Made by a program: the position numbers and the translations under genes
Assembly: GCF_907164915.1 (NCBI RefSeq)
Contig: NC_061867.1
Span: 62,001-126,000 of the forward strand
Direction of reading: 5' to 3'
DNA length: 64,000 bases
Origin: Impatiens glandulifera
Lineage: Eukaryota > Streptophyta > Magnoliopsida > Ericales > Balsaminaceae
Notes under the pieces: model-generated
What the model was told of the DNA's origin: nothing
The model's database searches: none
Seen by the model: the letters and a program-made list of their open reading frames with translations, nothing else
Part shown: positions 1 through 12,700 of the stretch, in pieces
Layout: every line of letters starts with the position of its first letter
Position numbering within the stretch: position 1 is the first letter of the stretch

Positions 1-325
1 ATAGTCGGCAGGTTTGGCACGTTCAACACGACATGTACGTCTAGCACGTTCGGCACATCGAGGAAAAATCGTCTAAGGTTTGAAAAAGATTGTTTCAAAA
101 TCACGATCAGCACGGGCGACACGATAAGCACAGGAGGCACGACACGAATGACACGAGCGACACAATATTGTCTTGTGTCGTTCAATAAGTTTCTCTAGTC
201 TAGGATTTCTTGTGCATTTGTAAGTGCCATTAGAATTTGCCCTCGATTGCGGTTTATATGTGATCATCTCTTAGGGTTTCTGCAATTACTTTGTTTTTGC
301 CATTATGGGGAAGGAGAAAACAAAA

Positions 326-844
326 GTAATAAATCTAAAGATGTTGCTGGAAGGAATTAAGGATGCAACAGTCAAAGAAATTGAAATAATTGCTGAAGAA
401 GTTATCAAATAACAGCATGATACAAACACAAGTAAGCAATCTGCTCCAACTGCTGCTGGGAAAATTCCTGTTGAAAATAATGCAGGAAAACAGGGGATAA
501 TGAAGGAGTTTGGAAGATACGCTATAATGAAAGAGCTAATCTATTTGGACTCAAAAATTATATTACAAAGCTCCTTATGCGTAATAAATCTAAAGAAGTT
601 AGGGATTTTTTGCTGGAAGGAATTAAGGATGCAACAGTCAAAAAATTGAAAGAATTGCTGAAGAAGTTATCAAATAACAACAAGATACAAACACAAGTAA
701 GCAATCTGCTCCAACTGTTGCTGGGAAAACTCTTGTTGAAAATAATGCAGAAAACATGAGATAATGAAGGAGCTTGAAAGATACGCTATAATGAAAGAAC
801 TAATCTATTTGGACTCAAAAATCATATTACAAAGCTCCTTATGC
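326..844 (+). repeat. two-unit tandem duplication inside the LINE fossil
   Basis: Bases 326-580 and 581-844 are near copies. Both start GTAATAAATCTAAAG and end CTCCTTATGC. They differ by scattered substitutions and small indels, so the duplication is old. It repeats the start of the ORF1-like sequence and produces a spurious 60-codon ORF at 577-759. Confidence 0.85.
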
Positions 845-1031
845 ATGCCAAAAGAGGAGAAATTGTCATCAATAAGAAAAAAACATAGCAGATTAAAATT
901 CAACTCAACATCCACTATCTTCAAGACTGGAATCTACTGAAAAAAGAAGAATATGAAGAAATTGTTCAATGGTTAGTTACTACAATGAATGAGATGATGA
1001 AGGCTCCTAAATCTAAGTCATATACTATCAG

Positions 1032-2720
1032 TAGGGGTGAGCAAACGGGTAAACCCAACCCGTATTATCCAACTCATATTCAACCCAAATTAAATTTACC
1101 CAACCCATATTATTTACTAATATGAGTTGGGTAACCCAAATTATTATTATTTTTTATTTTTTCATTTAACATGTATTTGACTCATTTAACACATTTTTAT
1201 TCATTTAACACGTTTTCCACATTTTCACGTTTTTGTCATGTTTTGACACGTTTAACACATGTTTGACACGTTTAATACGTTTTTGACACGTTTAATACGT
1301 TTTCACACGTTTAACAAGTTTTTTTACACATTTAACACAATATTGACATATTTAACATGTTTTCCACATTTGTCACGTTTTAGGCACGTTTTGACACGTT
1401 TAACACGTTTTAACACGTTTAACACGTTTTTTACACGTTTAATATGTTTTCTCACATCTAACACGTTTTTTACACATTTAACACATTTTTGGCACGTTTA
1501 ACACATTTTGATACGTTGAACATGTTTCTCATATTTTTGACATGTTTAACACGTTTTTGACACTTTTTCATGATTATTACACGTTTAACACATTTTTCAC
1601 GCACGATTAATACGTTTTGACATGTTTAATATGATTTTTACGTTTTTCACATTCTTGATACGTTTAACACGTTTAACATGTTTCTCACATTTTGACACGT
1701 TTAATACATTTTCACACGTTTAATGTGTTAAAACATGAAAAATGTGTCAAAAATGTGGAAAATGTGTTAAACATGCCAAAAATGTGTTAAACTTGCCAAA
1801 AACGTGTTAAAACTTGTGAAAACATGTTAACGTGCAAAAAACATGTTAAACATGTCAAAAATATGTTAAATGTGCAAAAATGTGTTAAACGTATTAAAAT
1901 GTCAAAAACATATTAAAAGTGCCAAAACATGAAAACGTACCAAAACGTGTTAAATGTGCTAAAAATGTGTTGAGTCAAAAACATGTTAAACGTGTTCAAC
2001 ATGTCAAAAATGCGTTAAACGTGCCAAAAATATGAAAAATGTGTTAACGTGTGAAAAACGTGTCAAATATGTCTAAAACATGTTAAACATGCCAAAAACG
2101 TGAAAAACATGTTAAACGTGTTAAATGTATAAAACATATCAAAAACGTGTTAAACGTGTTAAAATGTCAAAACGTGTTAAACGTGCCAAAAATGTGAAAA
2201 TTGTGTTAAACTTATCAAACACGTTTTAACGTGTTAAATATATCAAAAACGTGTTAAACGTGCCAAAAACGTGAAAAACATGTTAAATGTATTAAACATG
2301 TCAAAACGTGTTAAACGTATTAAACATGTCAAAACATGTTAAACGTGATAAAAATGTGAAAAATGTGTTATTAGTGTGAAAACGTGTTAAACATGTCAAA
2401 AACGTGTTAAACGTACCAAAAATATGAAACGTGTGAAAAACGTGTTATAAGTGTGAAAATGTGTTATAAATATTAAAAACGAGTTTAATGTGTGAAAAAC
2501 GTGTGAAAACTGTTAAACATGTTAAAAACGTGTTTGACTTAAAGTTGAAAGATGATTAGTTTATATTGGATTAATAATAGAGAATTAAATTAAATTTATA
2601 TAATTTGGGTAATTTGGGTAACCTTAACCCAACCCAAATTAAACTCAACCCAACCCAAATTAATATTTTGGGTTTGGGTTTGGGTTAGGGTTGGGTAAAC
2701 CCAAATTATGCTCACCACTA
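1032..2720. mobile_element. Non-autonomous fold-back element, hAT-like
   Basis: This 1689-bp insertion splits the LINE fossil. It is flanked by an exact 8-bp duplication ACTATCAG (1024-1031 and 2721-2728). The ends are inverted repeats: TAGGGGTGAGCA on the left and TGCTCACCACTA on the right, followed by inverted AACCCAACCC-rich stretches. Eight-bp target duplications and TAGGG-type ends are typical of hAT transposons. The interior has no transposase. It is an array of short degenerate units, ACACGTTTAACACGTTTTT-like on the left (about 1200-1725) and the reverse complement on the right (about 1725-2540), so one strand could fold into a very long imperfect hairpin. Short ORFs in it are repeat artefacts. 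Confidence 0.8.
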
Positions 2721-3116
2721 ACTATCAGGAGTAACTCGACATGGAAAACTAATGAAGTATGGAAGAACAATAGTGCAAAAAAGTCAGAAGATAATGCATA
2801 TAAAGGGAAAATCTACTTGGCAATACACAGACAAAAGTGGAGGTACTGAATTCTCCATTTGAATTTAAATTTCCTACTAAAGTAGAGGAAAACTGTATAA
2901 AGGAATGAGAAAATATAGTTGTGGGAAACTATATAGGGCAAAACAGAGTATCCTTCCTAATTACTATAGATGCACTATAGAAACAATGAGAATGAAAAAG
3001 GATGGAGAAGATTTCAGTAAATGTCCATGATTTATATTTCCTTAAATTCAAGAATGGATCTAATTTGGAAAAAATTCTAACAAATGGGCATACATATATA
3101 AGATCCAACTGTAAAG

Positions 3117-3395
3117 TTTTACTGTTTTACTTTTTTTTTTTTTTTTTCAAATATCAAAATTTAAACATAAATTACTTCAATTATTTCATATTTATGAGGA
3201 CTCCTCAACTTCTTCAAAAATTGCATTTTTTTTGTTTGAAAATATCATAAATTTGTTTCTATTCTAAACTTTGCAAAGCGTGAACAAAGTGTGTTCTCTC
3301 TCTCTAAACACTATTAGCACTAACTAGTTTTCTTTTTGAGTGATTTGCCTTCTTCCTTTTCCAAATGTTGTCTTCCATGTATATATATAAAAAAA
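3117..3395. other. gene-free spacer with a poly-T tract
   Basis: AT-rich sequence with a run of about 18 T at 3130-3147 and a TCTCTCTCT stretch near 3296. Nothing coding is recognisable. Confidence 0.5.
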
Positions 3396-3752
3396 TGTTG
3401 AGTTGTAGAACATATACTTATAATAAATTCTACAGAGTTAAATTATAGTTTGTTGGGTTTGGGTTTGGGCATGACCAAAAATTATTTAGGTTTAATTATC
3501 TTGAATGTTTACCCTATAAATATGTTATTGTTAAGGATTTATATTGATAAAACATAATTTAAAGAGATAAAGTGTGAGACAAAAACTCTTTATTCATTCT
3601 TCTTCTTTATAGTAAATTTGGTGACGAATGAAGTGGACGTAGCCTTTTTGAGTGAACCACTAAAAATCTGTATTTTCTTGTATGCTTCTTTTCTTGCGTT
3701 TTTACATATCATTTCAAGTAAGTCGGATTTTAGGGATCCAAATCCTAATAAC
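3396..3752 (+). repeat. 5' LTR of the decayed Copia element
   Basis: It starts TGTTGAGTTGTAG and ends GGATCCAAATCCTAATA, and matches 9412-9763 along its whole length with many substitutions. Shared blocks include CCCTATAAATATGTTATT, GAAGTGGACGTAGC and TTTTGAGTGAACCACTA. The CCCTATAAATATG block is a plausible LTR promoter TATA box. Confidence 0.85.
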
Positions 3753-3790
3753 TGGTATTAGCTGCTAGGCTAGATCGAAGCATTGGAAAC

Positions 3791-5106
3791 AATGACAAGC
3801 GAGAACAATATAGGACACCAGATTGGAAAATTTGAAGAAAAAAAGTATGCATTTTGGAGGATGCTAATTGAGGATTATCTCTATGGAAAGAATCTTAATT
3901 TTCATTTGAGTGAGAAACTTATAGAAGATGGATGAAGTTGAATGGAAACTCTTTAATAGACAGGTTTTGGGAGTTGTCTGATTGACGTTAGTCAAGATTG
4001 TTCCTCACAATCTAGCAAAGGAGAAAAGCACTATGGGTCTGATGAAAGTTCTTTCTGATATGTATGATAAACAATCTGTTAATAACAATGTATATTTATT
4101 AAAAATTATCTTCAATTTAAGAATGGTTGATGGTGCTTTTGTCACTACTCATTTGAACGAATTTAATATAATTGTGAATCAATTGTTCTCTGTTGAGATT
4201 TATTTTGGGACGAAATTAGTGCCCTAATTTTGTTAGCATCTCTACCAAATAGTTGAGAACTTATGAGAGCAGCAATTAGTAACTCTATTGCAAATTCTAA
4301 ATTGAAATTTATTCAAGTTAGAGATCGATTTTTTATTAAAGAGATTCTTAAAATTGATTATAGTGAAACGTTTAAAGGTTATACTCTGAATGTTGAAAAC
4401 ATGGGCAGAGATAATACTAGAAATTTTAACTGAGATAAGAGCATATCTATATTGAATAACAGGAGGAGTCAGTCCAAGTCTGGACAGACATTTGATTGTT
4501 AGAATAGTGGTAAGCAGGGTCACTTAAAAAGGAACTACAAAGTACCAAAGAAGAACAGTGATAATAAAAATGATGCAGCCAATATAGTTATAGACACTAT
4601 CACTGATGTGTTTCTTCTGTTAGTTGATAGTCCGATAGACTCAAGGGTTTTAGACTCGGGAGCGTCTTTCCACATCACTGCTCGCAAAGAATTAATGGAG
4701 AATTAGGTGGCTGAAAACTGTGGGAAATTTATCTCGCAAATGGTGAGCCACTAAATATTGTTGGCATGAGGAAATCAAATTAAAGATGGAAAATAATTAT
4801 GTTTGGAAGTTTAATATGGTGAGACACATTTCAAGTTTAATTTGCAATCTAATTTATGTTACACAACTTAATGAGGAATGTCACAGTTTCAGTTGTGGAA
4901 ATGGTGCGTGGAAGGTGACTAAAGGAGCAATAATTATTGCTCGAGGTCACAAAATTGGAAAGTTATACACGACTTCAACATGTAGAGACACGGTTATTGT
5001 TGTTGTTGTTGACTCAAAGAACGATGAGCTATGGCATTGTAGGTTAAGCCATAAGAGCGAAAAAGGAATGATTTTTTTTTGGAAAATGGTCAGATTCCAG
5101 AACTAA
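3791..5106 (+). pseudogene. Copia gag and protease fossil
   Basis: Translation around 3791 reads MTSENN..KFEEKKYAFW, a Copia gag N-terminus. A degenerate zinc knuckle with GKQGHLKRNY follows near 4512-4545, and a protease active-site block VLDSGASFHIT lies at 4648-4680. Past the protease, an integrase-leader stretch with LWHCRLSHKS sits near 5029-5058. Stop codons and frame changes occur throughout. It forms the N-terminal half of the decayed element at 3396-9763. Confidence 0.75.
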
Positions 5107-5541
5107 AATCTGTCGAGTATCAGTTATTTGCATTGTTGGTAAATAAAAATGTGTGAGTTTTTAAAGATTGGGAAGAAGCTCAAGAAAGAAATTAAGACTA
5201 GAGCTGGTACACACTTATGTTTAAGGACATGCACTTGTTTCTTCAATTGGCGGATCACACTACTATGTGACGTTTATAGATGATTCTACAAGAAAAGTAT
5301 GAATTTACTTTATGAAGTACAAGTTTGAACTCGTAATATGAATTAACAAAAAAGAATTTGATTAAAAAGAATTTTCCTTCATTTATTTTCGAGCATTATT
5401 TTCAAGAAGTGAAAGACTTTGGTTAAAAATGAAACAAATCAGAATATTAAGTATTTGAGATCCGAAAATAGAGGTGAATACATCAATTCATATTTTAGAG
5501 AGTATTGTGATGTGAATGAGATCGGTATGGTGAAGACTATT

Positions 5542-6987
5542 TTTTAGATAAAAATAGTTAATTAATTAGTAGTATTAATTAACTATTTAAATAAAGAACT
5601 TAATCAAATTAAATTTTGTGTAGATAAAAGAAACCGAAATGAAGCAACTGATCGGTTACATCTCAAGAAAGCTGCTTTATATCTTCGGTTATTTATAAAG
5701 ACGGCGTAACCAGTAGTATGATCGGTTGTCTACTCGGTTTTATTAAAGAGGCACAACCAGTATTATCTTCGGTCGTATTAAGACGGTGCAACCGGTAGTC
5801 TGACCGATTATCAGTTCGGTTCTATGAATGAAACAAAATCGGTAGTATCCTTACTTCGGTCTTATCATATGCGAAATCGGTAGTATCTATCCAACGATAG
5901 TTTGCCCGATTATTTATAAAAGGCGTAATCGGTTATATGTTAAAACAATTTTATCCAAGGCACCGCCAACAGTTTCCATATCAATGCTATGCAAAATATA
6001 TCCGGTAATTATAGAGAACAGTCTTCAAGCGTCCATATTATTCTATTGTCATTTCAGTGAAAGATATCTTAGGAGCAGAAGTCTGCCAAATTAACTCAGA
6101 TTACCATTTCGGTATAAGTCCGATATAGTCTACTTGGAGTAGTTGTCTATCACATTATTCCATATAGCCAAATCATTAGAAGACAAATCTGTATGCTGAT
6201 TTCTCCTTGGAAATCATTAATCCAATTAATGTTATGTTGACCTAGTATCAGAGTACAAAAATATCAAAGGATATTCCACCTGATGTACTACACCGATCTT
6301 CAACCAATCAAATTCAAGAAACGACGTACTATCAAGGAAATATATTCGTTGAAGAAGAAGAATATGATCATTGTCATAATTCTATTTAAGAGAACAAAGC
6401 TCAATCGAATTGAGCACCATGCACACCTTTTACAATATTTACAATTTTTCTCACGTTCATCTGACATACAATTTTCATCTCTTACTATCAAATCATTCAA
6501 GCTTTCAAAACAGTATGCATTAGAAATTCAAGTGTATTACAATATTATTTATTCTGTGTGAGTGATGAGTATTATAAGTTGACAGAATTTGTTTCTGTTT
6601 AATAGAGTAAGCGTATTAAAGGGTCAAAAACGAGCAGTCATTAAGCCTCGGTTGTTCGACTAAACCTATGTGCTTTGTAAACCGATTGAATACTCTAGTG
6701 AATATCCTTCTCAAAGGTTTGAGAAGAAGGGGTGACGTAGGAGTTTATCTCCAAACATCCATAAATTATGTGTTGTGTTATCTTTCCTTTGTTGTTTCCT
6801 AAACTGATTACGTATTGCTTCAAGTTAAAATAAACATTTTCGCGCTTGAACTCGGTTCAAGATTTTTGACAACTTGCGAAGTATAGAGACCGATACTAAC
6901 CTCTAACAGGGTTATTATTAATCGGCTTGTGTGTAAACATTCACCTTTTTGAGACCCCAATCTCCCTTGGCGATCCCGATCCTAACA
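5542..6987. mobile_element. Solo LTR inserted in the Copia integrase
   Basis: This 1446-bp insertion is flanked by CTATT (5537-5541) and ATATT (6988-6992), a 5-bp target duplication with one mismatch. Removing it restores the spacing of integrase codons on both sides. It contains no coding sequence. It has several short CGGT-centred repeats (ATCGGTAGTAT, CCGATTAT and variants, 5650-5930). Toward the right end, GAATATCCTTCTCAAAGG, GGGGTGACGTAGGAG and a terminal CCTAACA resemble long LTRs of SIRE-type Copia elements. The class is inferred; the insertion itself is well supported. Confidence 0.6.
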
Positions 6988-7126
6988 ATATTCTTTTAAT
7001 ACCTCAATATAATGGAGTAGTTGAACGGATGAACCGAACATTAGACGAGCGTGCTAGAAGCATAAAATTGCATGTTGGGCTGCCTAAAATATTATGGGTA
7101 GAATCAATTAATATTATTGTCTACTT

Positions 7127-7312
7127 ATCCCCTCTTCTAGCATAGCATCAACAAAATGTATCCACGGCCTCCCTGAGGTCATGGGTTCAAGCTCGTCGAG
7201 TGACAAGTTTTACGCATGTTTAAATAGTTATGTGTGTTTGTGGGCTATGTACTTACCCCACGGGAATTAGTTTCACTCCATATGAGAAGCAGAACCCATC
7301 ATTCTCAAAAAA
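7127..7312 (+). mobile_element. tRNA-derived SINE
   Basis: A 186-bp insertion ending in an A-run. It is flanked by 17-bp target duplications that differ at one base: AATATTATTGTCTACTT at 7110-7126 and AATATTGTTGTCTACTT at 7313-7329. A pol III B-box-like GGTCATGGGTTCAAGCTC lies near 7177-7194. Long target duplications, an A tail and small size are typical of LINE-mobilised SINEs. The A box is weak. Confidence 0.75.
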
Positions 7313-7702
7313 AATATTGTTGTCTACTTGATAGATAGAGGACCCTTTATTACTCTTAAATTCAGAATTCTAGAAGAAGTCTAAAGCAACAAAAGGTAAA
7401 CATTTTTTATTTGAAAGTGTTTAGTTGTTTACCATGTGTTCATATTAATGAATGTGATAGAAGCAAGTTTGATCCCAATTCTAATAAATGTTTTCATTGG
7501 TTATGGTGATGTTGAGTTTGGTTATTGTTTATAAAATAATCAAATTCGAAAGATCATTCATAGTAGAAACATTATCTTTAATGAATAACTTTTCTACAAA
7601 AATTGTGTTAGGAAGACATCATATGGTGATTCCAAATTGGAAGAGACTAGTACGATCGATTTGAGAAAATTTTCAACTGAATATATACCTACTATTGAAA
7701 AA

Positions 7703-9390
7703 GACCAATGTGTTATTGAAGATAAAATCGCTGAGAACGTGGACCTAAAAGAAAATCAGTAAACATCGGTTATACACTTCAGAAGATCGTCAAGAAATCG
7801 AAAATCAGTCAAGAGGTGGTCTCCATTTCTGAATTATATCTTATTGACAGATAGAGGCAAATCTTAATGTTACGAGGATGCAATACAATTTAATAATTAG
7901 GTTAAGTGGAAGTTTGTGATGAAAGAGGAGATGGATTTTTTGACGTCGAATCAGACTTGGAGCTCACTAAGCTACCAAATAGAAAGAAAGTACTTCACAA
8001 CAAATGGATCTTCGGGTTTAAAGAAGAACATGATACAACCATGAGGTACAAGACAATGTTGGTTGTGAAAGGATTTCAACAAAATGAAGATATTAACTAC
8101 AATGAGATCTTCTCTCCAATGGTTAAATTGATGACAATCAGAACTATTTTGAGCTTGGTGTAAGCTTCAACAAATGAATGTTAAAACTGTTTTTCATCAT
8201 GGTGATTTGGATGAAGACATTAAATGTGACAACCACAAGGCTTTGAAATCAAATGAAAAGATGAGTTTGGTGTAAGCTTTGGAAGAGCCGGTATAGTTTG
8301 AAACAGGCTCTAAGGAAATGGTACAAGAAATTCAATAACTTCATGAAAAGTAACATTTTTTTAGGTGTGAAGTTGATCATTGTTGTTATATCAAGGTGTT
8401 TGATAAATCATACATTATTTTGCTCCTCTACATTGATGACATGTTAATTATTGGAGCAAGCTTGTATGAGATTAACAAGCTAAAGAAAAAGTTATCTGAG
8501 AAGCTTGTAATAAATGATTTAAGTGTTGCAAAACAAATCCTTGAGAATAAGATCTTCAGATATAAAGAAGTTTTCAAACTTTCACAAGAAGAATATGTGA
8601 AAAAGTTCTTAGTAGATTCAACTTGTACGATGTAAAATCAGTTACTACTCCCTTAGCTAGTTAGTTTAGACTATCTAAAGATCAGACGCTTTCAATAGAG
8701 GATGAAAAAAAATGCATGGCCATGATTTCGTATATCTCTACCATTGGTTGTATTATGTATGCAGTGGTTTACACACGACAAGACACAACACATACAGTGA
8801 GAGTTGGGAAGTAGTAAAGTGGATACTACGATACATAAGAGGAAATATGAGTTTCGCTTTGTGTTTTCTAAAGCCTAATATGGTTTGGAAGGATATGTTA
8901 ATGCTGACAATGATGGTGATGTTAATAGTAAGAATAGTACAACAGGGTACATATATACTCTGGGAGGTACTTGAATCAGTTGGGTTTCAAAACTGTAGAA
9001 GATTATTGTTGTTCTTTTTAGTTGCGAGGAAAAGTATGTTGTTGTGATGGAGGCTGCTAAGGAGATGATGTGGTTGCAACCATTTTTGCGAGAATTTGGT
9101 CAAGATTATGAGGGAAGTGTATTGTGATGCGACAGTTAGAGTACCATTAATTTGGCAAAAAATCCAGTTTATCATGTTAGGACGAAGCATATATAAGTTT
9201 GTTATCATTTCATCCGATCAGATTTGGAAGGTAGAGTGTTAGTTCTTGAGAAGATTATCGAGAGTGATAATTCAACTTATATGCTGAAGAAAGCTGTGAC
9301 ATATGAGAAACTGAAGTTGTGCACAGCTTCAGTGCACTTTCTTCGTTAAGACATCAGATGGAGAGTCGATACCGATTGACAAATGATGAA
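7703..9390 (+). pseudogene. Copia reverse transcriptase / RNase H fossil
   Basis: Recognisable blocks in order are: LHNKWIFGFK and YKTMLVVKGFQ (8000-8085), YNEIFSPMVKLMTIRTILSL (8098-8157), SLKQALRKWYKKFN in a broken frame, and LLLYIDDMLIIGAS (8414-8455), which is the YxDD catalytic motif. RNase H remnants around LREFGQDYEGSVL follow near 9090. Several frameshifts and stops separate them. It ends against the right LTR at 9412. Confidence 0.8.
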
Positions 9391-9411
9391 GTTAGTCTCC
9401 AAATGGAAAAT

Positions 9412-9763
9412 TGTTGAGTTGTGGAGCCTACACTTATAATAAATTCTACATGGGTTAAATTAGAGCTTGTTGAGTTTGGGATTCAGCTTGACCAAAATTT
9501 ACTTAGGTTTAATTAACTTGAATATTTACCCTATAAATATGTTATTTTTAAGAATTTACAATAATAAGATAGAATTCTAAAGAGATAAAATGTGAGTCAT
9601 TTGTATTCTTTTTTTCCTCTTCATAGTGAAATATGTGGGCAGTTGAAGTGGACGTAGCTTTTTTGAGTGAACCACTATAAATATATGTCTTTTGTGTTTT
9701 TCTTTTCTTGTGTTTTACAAATCGTTTCAAGTAGGTCAAATTTGGAGGATCCAAATTCTAACA
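9412..9763 (+). repeat. 3' LTR of the decayed Copia element
   Basis: Homologous to 3396-3752. It begins TGTTGAGTTGTGGAGCC after CTCCAAATGGAAAATT, a possible polypurine tract remnant, and ends GGATCCAAATTCTAACA. The divergence from the 5' LTR is heavy, which indicates an old insertion. Confidence 0.85.
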
Positions 9764-12700
9764 AAAATATCTTATGTTTGTCTTTTGAAAGTTGCTCTAT
9801 AATTCAAAGATGGTGATAAAAATGGATGACAATGAGGCAGATTGGGGCGAGAAATATATTTACCATCCCGCCCCCATTCTAGTTCGAAGACTTTTTTACT
9901 ACCATTGAATAATGCATCTACCAATCTCGAAATTCAATAATATTGTATATGGTCATTTAGGCATTGACTAACACGTGTGAGCTAAGAGACGCTCGAGTAA
10001 TTTCTTTTATTTTGTATATGGTCGTTTTAAAACAGTCCTTATGATCTCCTATTTAAATAGAGCTTAACTTAAATATTTGGGGTTGGTCAAATAAATTCTA
10101 CTAAGGGAAAGAGCTCCTAATATTGATCATATGTAGATTCGCCATTGACGAATGTGAGCTTCTCTTCAGAGAAATAGGACTCGTCATAGGAGGTAGGAAA
10201 ACTATTCTAGTGTCTTAAAGAGTTGTATAAATCTTGTTAGAGCACTTCTTGGGTGCGTGCAAGCTCCTTAATCTTTTGTAACTTTAAATCGTCAATAAAA
10301 TCTCATTGTTGAATTTTTTAATTATCTTTTGTTTCACTTGATCTATGTTAATAGTTTGCGTATAATACTGTCTTCGATAATTATGTGTTTGATTGGTGAG
10401 ATTCTTGTTGAATCTTATTATATGATTACGTCCTAAATCATTTAGGATGATTCAGGTGTGTTGTTGTAGAAGGTAGGGCTCTATTCTTGAGTTCCAGCTC
10501 AATAACATGAATGATATTGTATGTGTGGTTGATCATTTGAAAGATATTATAACTCTTAAGTCAATGTATGTAGGATGTTATTGAAGTGTAAAAGGTGTGA
10601 AGTCTCAACTTGTTAATTGTAATGAGGATTATGATGATACTTACTATTTATATTTAGGTTAAAAACGTTGCACTAGACCTAATGAACTAGTTGAAAATCG
10701 ATTTTGTGCTTTTTGGTGATCTCTTTAAAAATCTTGGTCATTGTCTCTCTTGTAAGTGTAATTCCATTAGCGATAGACGTGCATATGCATGCTACATTGG
10801 TGTTGGTTTGATTTTTGATTGAAAGTGGATCACACTGAGGAAAGTGCTTCCAGACGATAACGTTATTGCATGGAACAACTATGTTTTCCGTATTTTACTT
10901 GTGAACCCCAGACGGTGGGGGAAGATTTCACTAAGTGCAAGATAAGCGCACGAGGAATGCAAAGGTGTGATTGGGCGACTGAGCTCACTTGTCAAACGAT
11001 AGTCTATCGAGGCGGTGCATGTGGGCGGCAAAGAAATTTCCTTTTACGCGCAAGGGAGAAAAGCAAAACAAAAAATATGTCCGAGAGATTGATCCATGAC
11101 CACACCACTCCCTTTGTCATAAATGCAGCATTCTTCCGTCTTAGATCGGTCCAATTCCCGTACCCATTCAACCTCTTTAGTTAGTTGGCCGATTCTTTTA
11201 TCCCTTAGGGCTTGTTTTCTTATGCCTTTATTTTCTCAATTGATTTTAAATAGTTTATGCCTCATAATTTTCGAAAATTCTAGAAAAAAATAAAAAAATG
11301 ATTCATTATATTTTTCTTTGAAATATTTTACATAGGCAAATATGTTTTAGATTGTTTGACCAAATTTAATTATTTTTTCATATTTTTAGTATCAATAACT
11401 TGTGATTGGTATCAATAACTAAGATTCAATATGACATATTTGTGTGTTCACCAATTTTTTGGAATTATTTCAGGTTTTCGCCTACTTTCGTCTCTAAAAC
11501 ACATTTGCAGTATAATTTATTATTGTAACATGGTTGTAACATAGAAGTATGCCCTATGAACAAATTAGAAGAAATATTATAAACTTAGAATAGGGAATAG
11601 GTATAAATAATTAGTAACATACAATTAAATTAGGATATAATTTTATTTACTTAAAAAACATATAAAATGTTGTGTTCTCGAAAAGGCTAAAATTTCGAAA
11701 TAGAGACCGCTCATTTGAGCAAGCGTGTGGATCATAGCATCGAGGCTCCACACGTAACCAAGCACCAAACTCAAAAAAAAATCTTTCAGAATTTCTCAAG
11801 TAAAAAAATTAAGTGCAACTTTTAAAAGAGTTAAGTACGCATCATTTACTAAGTTTATTACAGTTTCTTATCTCATTTTAGGGTGAAACAATTTTCAAGC
11901 GAGTTATTTTCTCACATCGTATTATGAGATTCGAGAGAAAAGAAATTCACAATGCTTAGCAAAACAATCAAAAAGGTTTTCAAAATAAAATTAGTCTCAA
12001 TTTGACAATCTTGGTAATTGGCTCAATTTCGAGTCCATTCCTTGGCTCATCGGCTTCCTTTTCGACATTCTTGGAAATCAGTTCGAATGTGTCTACCATT
12101 TTGGTTCATCATCCGCACTTATGAGATTCGAGAAGATGATGAGTTATGGGGCCAATCGAGTCAATTTCTTCGTCTCAAACTTTCATTTTTTTGTTCGATC
12201 CTCCCATCAATTGTGGGAGCGATAGATTTAGAGCTTACAATAAATTGGAACTTACTCCTAACTTTATGAAACTCTTGGCTTGAATGAAATAATCTCTTGC
12301 AACTTCTTTAAAAAATCGAAAGCGTAAAAAATGGTCTTCAATGACGGATTTTCTTGCTTCCTTCTTCCTCTTGAGTTAATTCCTTTATAGAGGTCTTGGC
12401 TTCGGGGCATTCACCTTATCTTCTTCAATTTTGGCTGAAATCTCATTAATGGACGATCACTTTCCTTACTAAATTCGTCCACCAATGTCACTATGACTCC
12501 ATGGAGGATGAGAGAAATGATCACAATAGCTTTGTGGTCTTTTTTTTATTGATGTCTTTTGGTTGAGTATTCGAGAAATTAGGATATCGATTGTTTTGTA
12601 AAATAAAGTTATATGCGTCAACGAGTCCGTGAGGAAGAAGAAGATGAAAGCAATTGCGAACGTGAAGTGGTGGGCGATCAGGTTCCACTTGTTAACCCTA

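Larger units (their letters stand above)
1..3116 (+). pseudogene. LINE ORF1 fossil (DUF4283-like), copy 1, interrupted
   Basis: This is the decayed first ORF of an L1-type plant LINE and probably begins upstream of the window. Bases 1-300 resemble the 5' region of a second copy at 15173-17700, with ACACGA-rich runs of the type GACACGAGCGACACGA. A candidate ATG lies at 305. Conceptual translation of 840-1020, then 2729-3116 after the inserted element is skipped, aligns with copy 2: LNIHYLQDWNLLKKEEY, then NPFEFK-like, VVGNYIG and LYFLKF..NLEKIL blocks. These blocks look like the DUF4283 domain of plant LINE and retroelement ORF1 proteins. Frameshifts, stops, an internal tandem duplication (326-844) and the element at 1032-2720 show that it is dead. 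The match stops near a poly-T tract at 3130. The family call rests on motif recall and on the match between the two copies. Confidence 0.6.
5107..7600 (+). pseudogene. Copia integrase fossil, split by two insertions
   Basis: Integrase remnants: a weak DD-type core before 5541, then PQYNGVVERMNRTLDERA at 7000-7055, which is the block around the catalytic glutamate. Between them lies the solo LTR 5542-6987. When that LTR is ignored, the reading frame passes from EIGMVKTI into LLIPQYNG with the spacing expected for Copia integrases. A SINE (7127-7312) splits the next part. No functional integrase can be made. Confidence 0.7.
3396..9763 (+). mobile_element. Decayed Ty1/Copia LTR retrotransposon (family 1)
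   Basis: The element has diverged LTRs at 3396-3752 and 9412-9763. A primer-binding-site-like TGGTATTAGCTGC follows the left LTR at 3753. Broken gag, protease, integrase, reverse transcriptase and RNase H segments lie between them in the Copia order, all on the plus strand. Every segment has stops and frameshifts, so no protein can be made. Two later insertions interrupt the integrase: a solo LTR (5542-6987) and a SINE (7127-7312). A-rich sequence flanks both ends, so the 5-bp target duplication cannot be defined. A second rearranged copy of the same family lies at 34610-36002 on the opposite strand. Confidence 0.85.

Noticed and set aside
1259..1501. 80-codon ORF of Thr/Phe repeats
   Set aside because: Arises from the ACACGTTTAAC repeat units of the fold-back element.
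10870..11184. 104-codon ORF
   Set aside because: No recognisable family, splice sites or promoter; surrounded by element debris.
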